Source: Aeoliella straminimaris
Lineage (GTDB): Bacteria; Planctomycetota; Planctomycetia; Pirellulales; Lacipirellulaceae
Assembly (NCBI RefSeq): GCF_024054565.1
Contig: NZ_JAMXLR010000015.1
Location: 1-64,000 of the forward strand
Length of the DNA stretch: 64,000 bases
Reading direction: 5' to 3'
Each line of letters starts with the position of its first letter. Positions within the stretch are counted from its first letter, which is position 1. A model generated the notes under the pieces. The model made no database searches. It saw nothing but the letters and a program-made list of their open reading frames with translations, and was not told the DNA's origin. Of the stretch, positions 61,479-64,000 are shown in pieces. The translations under genes and the position numbers were made by a program.

Positions 61479-62312
61479 ATGCCACGAAAGCATTGGTTGA
61501 TTCTCAGTACGCTGCTTTGCCTTTTGCCGCTTGGACACGTGACTTGGGGCGATGAGTCCACCGCAGAGAATTGGACGATCCGACCCAATGGTCTGCGGCT
61601 CGTGGCGGAGCTCCCCGATGAGCCTGGTTTCCCGCGGCCGTTCAATTGGAGCACGGGCACGACGATCGTCATGCAGTGCTCGCCTGCCGAGGGATACATC
61701 CTGGGCCAAGACATGCGCCAGTCGTCCATCGAGAGCTTTGTCGATAACTTGGGCAACGACCTGCGGGCCCCGAACGCGCAGAGCCTGGCACGCAAGACGA
61801 AGATTCGCAACGGCGGTTACTCGCGAGATCGCAAGCATGCGCTGATCGAGATATTCGGCGGCAAAGTGCCCGACGCCAAGGCGACGAGTATCCACCTACG
61901 CGGAAGCTTCGCGCTAGTCGTGGCGGGCGGTAAGAAGACGCATACCGTAAAGAACGTGCGACTCGAAGTGAGAGAGGCATTCGCCGTTGGAGACCACACC
62001 GTGACGATCACAGATATCCGCCAGCCCAGCGCGAATCGTCCAGCGGTTCTCGTGAGTACCGAAGCGAATCAACATATTGGCAACATCCGGTTTCTGGGTG
62101 CCGACCAGCAAGACCTCGCCGCCCGACGCGTCTCCTGGCATCTGGTTACGAGCGCGAAGCTCGGCAACGAAAACGACACGGACTGGCGTTTTGCCGAGAA
62201 GCCACCTGAGACCGTTGACCTGGAAGTTGACGAGTGGTTGGACGTCGCCACGGTGTTGGTGCCGATCGATGTCCGTGTAACGGTGGGGCTACCGCCGGTT
62301 ACTGAGGAGTAA
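61479..62312 (+). CDS. Exported protein of unknown function
   Basis: A 277-residue exported protein from the ATG at 61479, with AGGAG upstream and signal peptide HWLILSTLLCLLPLGHVTWG. The mature part is beta-rich and soluble (ENWTIRPNGLRLVAELPDEP, VKNVRLEVREAFAVGDHTVT, VDEWLDVATVLVPIDVRVTV). I recognise no family. The stop is 7 bases from the next gene's ATG, so it is in an operon with the large membrane protein that follows, and might work with it outside the membrane. Confidence 0.7.
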   Translation: MPRKHWLILSTLLCLLPLGHVTWGDESTAENWTIRPNGLRLVAELPDEPGFPRPFNWSTGTTIVMQCSPAEGYILGQDMRQSSIESFVDNLGNDLRAPNAQSLARKTKIRNGGYSRDRKHALIEIFGGKVPDAKATSIHLRGSFALVVAGGKKTHTVKNVRLEVREAFAVGDHTVTITDIRQPSANRPAVLVSTEANQHIGNIRFLGADQQDLAARRVSWHLVTSAKLGNENDTDWRFAEKPPETVDLEVDEWLDVATVLVPIDVRVTVGLPPVTEE

Positions 62313-62319
62313 GTACGCT

Positions 62320-63956
62320 ATGAAACTCCTTCGCTTCCTCTACCCTTGGCGGTATTGGCTGCTGGCCTGGCTCATGGGCGTGGGGTTGATGTACCTCGTT
62401 TCGTGGCCCGCCCGTCTGTATCGACTGGCGGACGACGAGATGTTTGAGGCGTCCAGCCACGATGGCACCTACCTGGCAACGCGGCAACTGAGACAGGATG
62501 ACCCATCGGTGGGGATTGGTGCTACCCGCGAGAGAGACGCCAAGTTGCTGATCCGCAAGGCGTCCAGCGGGTGGTTGTATCGCACCATCGAGTCCGACTC
62601 GGTGCGCATCTCGTCGGTGGAGTTCGCCAATCACGATTCGCACGTCGTGGCCCAGTGCGACGACCGCGTCGTCGCCTGGAATGTATCGACGGGCCAGCAG
62701 ACCATGCCTGCAACTCCAGGGCACCTGCACTCCGTAACACGGGCGCCTGCAGACGCCCAGTGGGCCGTGATACTCCTTTCGGACGACCTCAGCGCAGCCG
62801 AATGGAAACTTCGCTACAACGGTGTTGCGTTCGTGGACATAGCAAGCGGAGAGACCATCTCAACACTCCAGCCATTCAATCTTCACAAGGGGCCCTGGTC
62901 CGTACCCGGTTTGGCGATCGCCCCGGACGGACAGCGGGCTGTTACAATTTCGCTCGCCCCCCAAGTGCAGGAAGATGAAGAGTCGCCGCTGCAATACACG
63001 GTTTGGGACACACGATCTGGCACCATCATCGGCAAGTTCGAAGACTCAAACGAAACGGACCCGTATAGCAGGAACGAAAGAATGTATCCGCGGAGTTGGA
63101 CCCTTTCCTCCGACTCGAAACAGCTGTGGTTGTTGTTCGCAGAATACTCTGAATTGTCAAACAAGGGCATCGCCTACCTGCATGCGTGGAACTTGGAAAC
63201 GCTTCGCCTCGAGAAGCGGCTGGTTGAGGAAACACGGGGAGATGTGCTGATTGCATTGGGGATGCCTACACGACATCGTTTCTCAGCGATCGCTTGCTCC
63301 TGGTGGAAACGACCACTGCCAAGTTCTTGCTGGAGGTCTCCGATGAGTCGCTATCCTGCATCGCCGTCGACGGCATGAGCAACGTCGTTTCGTCCGATGG
63401 TTCACTGTGGGCCAAGGAGGCTGGCGAGATCGTTGATGCCGCGCCGCCGTTTGCTTATCAAGTCAAAGGGCGGCGTTTGTCGGTTGTCAGCACCAGCAAC
63501 GGCGAAGAAGTAGCCAGCATCGCCGGACCAAGCGAGGAAGTCACCTCGCAAAGCGTGTTCGATCCATTGGGATTCACGTCCGATGGTCGCTACCTGGTCT
63601 ACGAGCAGTACCGCGACAGCAAGTGGGCCAAGGTGCGATCGACGCTGTCGGACCTGGTGAACTGGCGCACAACCGAGGCCGAGATGCGGCCGCTGGAGAT
63701 CCGCTGCCTGGAAGTGCAATCGGGGCGGACGCGACTGGTCGGCCTGCCGGTCCGCGACGTCGTCGCAGGCGGCGACATGCTGCCCGGCGACCGGATTAGA
63801 TGCGGCGACGAGGTGTGGGACGTACCGGGACACAAGCCGTGGCTAACGATCCTGCTGGTGCCGCTGGTGCCACTGTTGATTGCCTATCGCTTGATCGAAC
63901 GCCGGCGACGACGAACCAGCGGTACCACTGCCGCGAGCGTGGAGCCAGTCGCATGA
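62320..63956 (+). pseudogene. Large membrane protein gene with a one-base frameshift in a G run
   Basis: The first frame starts at 62320 (GAGGAG upstream) with a membrane segment YWLLAWLMGVGLMYLVSW and goes on with WD40-like strands (EFANHDSHVVAQCDDRVVAW, IAPDGQRAVTIS) up to RGDVLIALG, where GGGG at 63258-63261 stands. Beyond it, homologous-looking text continues in the next frame: DAYTTSFLSDRLLLVETTTA, then EVSDESLSCIAVDG and more strands, a C-terminal membrane segment PWLTILLVPLVPLLIAYRL and a basic tail, ending at 63956. One more G would join them into one protein of about 545 residues, anchored at both ends with a propeller-like middle. As it stands the gene makes a 352-residue product with a garbled end, unless the ribosome slips. 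Confidence 0.8.
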
Positions 63957-64000
63957 GGGCGCGTGAGAAAGCGAAACTCTCCACCGCCACTTCTCGAAGC
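63953..64000 (+). CDS. Start of a downstream gene, cut by the window edge
   Basis: An ATG at 63953 overlaps the stop of the broken gene (ATGA), and the frame runs open to the window edge (RAREKAKLSTATSRS). This ATGA overlap fits a third gene in the operon starting at 61479. Only 16 codons can be read, so nothing can be said about function. Confidence 0.35.
   Translation, partial: MRAREKAKLSTATSRS

Noticed and set aside
63294-63956. 220-residue protein starting at the ATG at 63294 as a separate gene
   Set aside because: No ribosome binding site, and coding character in this frame continues upstream to the G run, so it is the rear part of the broken gene.
1-64000. CRISPR arrays, rRNA or tRNA genes
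   Set aside because: No regularly spaced repeats, rRNA cores or cloverleaf-like segments were noticed on either strand; a covariance search was not possible here.

Overview
The window looks like a piece of a GC-rich planctomycete chromosome, most likely of the Pirellulales type. The main signs are two DUF1559 pseudopilin-like proteins (a family hugely expanded in Planctomycetota), several secreted proteins with PEP-CTERM tails and type I dockerin repeats, a DUF2961/GH172-type protein, a GH71/99-like protein, and mostly single genes or short operons switching strand often. Lineage placement is inference from gene families; no rRNA or tRNA gene was seen.

Layout. 1-892: IS5-type element whose left tip lies at the window edge. 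1-5 kb: small membrane-anchored protein, then a three-subunit proton-translocating transhydrogenase operon (pntAA-pntAB-pntB) and a small membrane protein. 5-10 kb (minus strand): DUF4198-like/kelch protein, dockerin/PEP-CTERM protein, DUF1559 protein, PEP-CTERM protein. 10-13.6 kb: cysteine-rich TPR protein overlapping hemP, a highly charged KAPAKKA-repeat protein, an S41/PDZ protease. 13.6-14.6 kb: a probably gene-poor kilobase. 14.6-17.2 kb: secretin-like protein and PilT-type ATPase. 17-24.5 kb: PEP-CTERM protein, small membrane proteins, large TPR protein, ParA-like ATPase next to an unknown protein, a SnoaL-like protein and a related gene broken by a stop codon. 24.7-30 kb: EamA transporter, nrfHA (ammonia-forming nitrite reduction), cupin, alginate-export-type porin. 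30-38 kb: DUF2961 protein, pgpA, siroheme nitrite/sulfite reductase, a second PEP-CTERM plus DUF1559 group. 38-47.4 kb: PhyH-like dioxygenase, parvulin-type chaperone, mfd, sdaA, folD, and an operon of three tiny membrane proteins, the middle one frameshifted. 47.6-56.6 kb: two-helix membrane protein, mutS with an odd insert, PEP-mutase/isocitrate-lyase-family enzyme, redox-dead thioredoxin-like protein, secreted glutathione peroxidase, purK, GH71/99-like protein. 56.9-60.4 kb: a kaiC-kaiB-hybrid histidine kinase operon. 60.9-64 kb: a small membrane gene broken by a 7-bp duplication, a secreted protein, and a large membrane protein broken at a G run.

How they fit together. Nitrogen and electron metabolism are prominent: transhydrogenase for NADPH, NrfHA taking quinol electrons to make ammonium from nitrite, a siroheme reductase doing the same kind of six-electron chemistry in the cytoplasm, and a porin beside nrfHA. 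Secreted PEP-CTERM and glycan-active proteins suggest a surface-attached, polysaccharide-using life. The Kai operon is the most interesting module: KaiC keeps both P-loops, both catalytic glutamate pairs and serines at the phosphosites, KaiB is translationally coupled to it, and a PAS/HisKA/REC kinase follows, but no KaiA is present. Four genes carry single clear lesions (an amber codon, two one-base shifts, a 7-bp duplication), pointing to recent gene decay, assembly error, or both.
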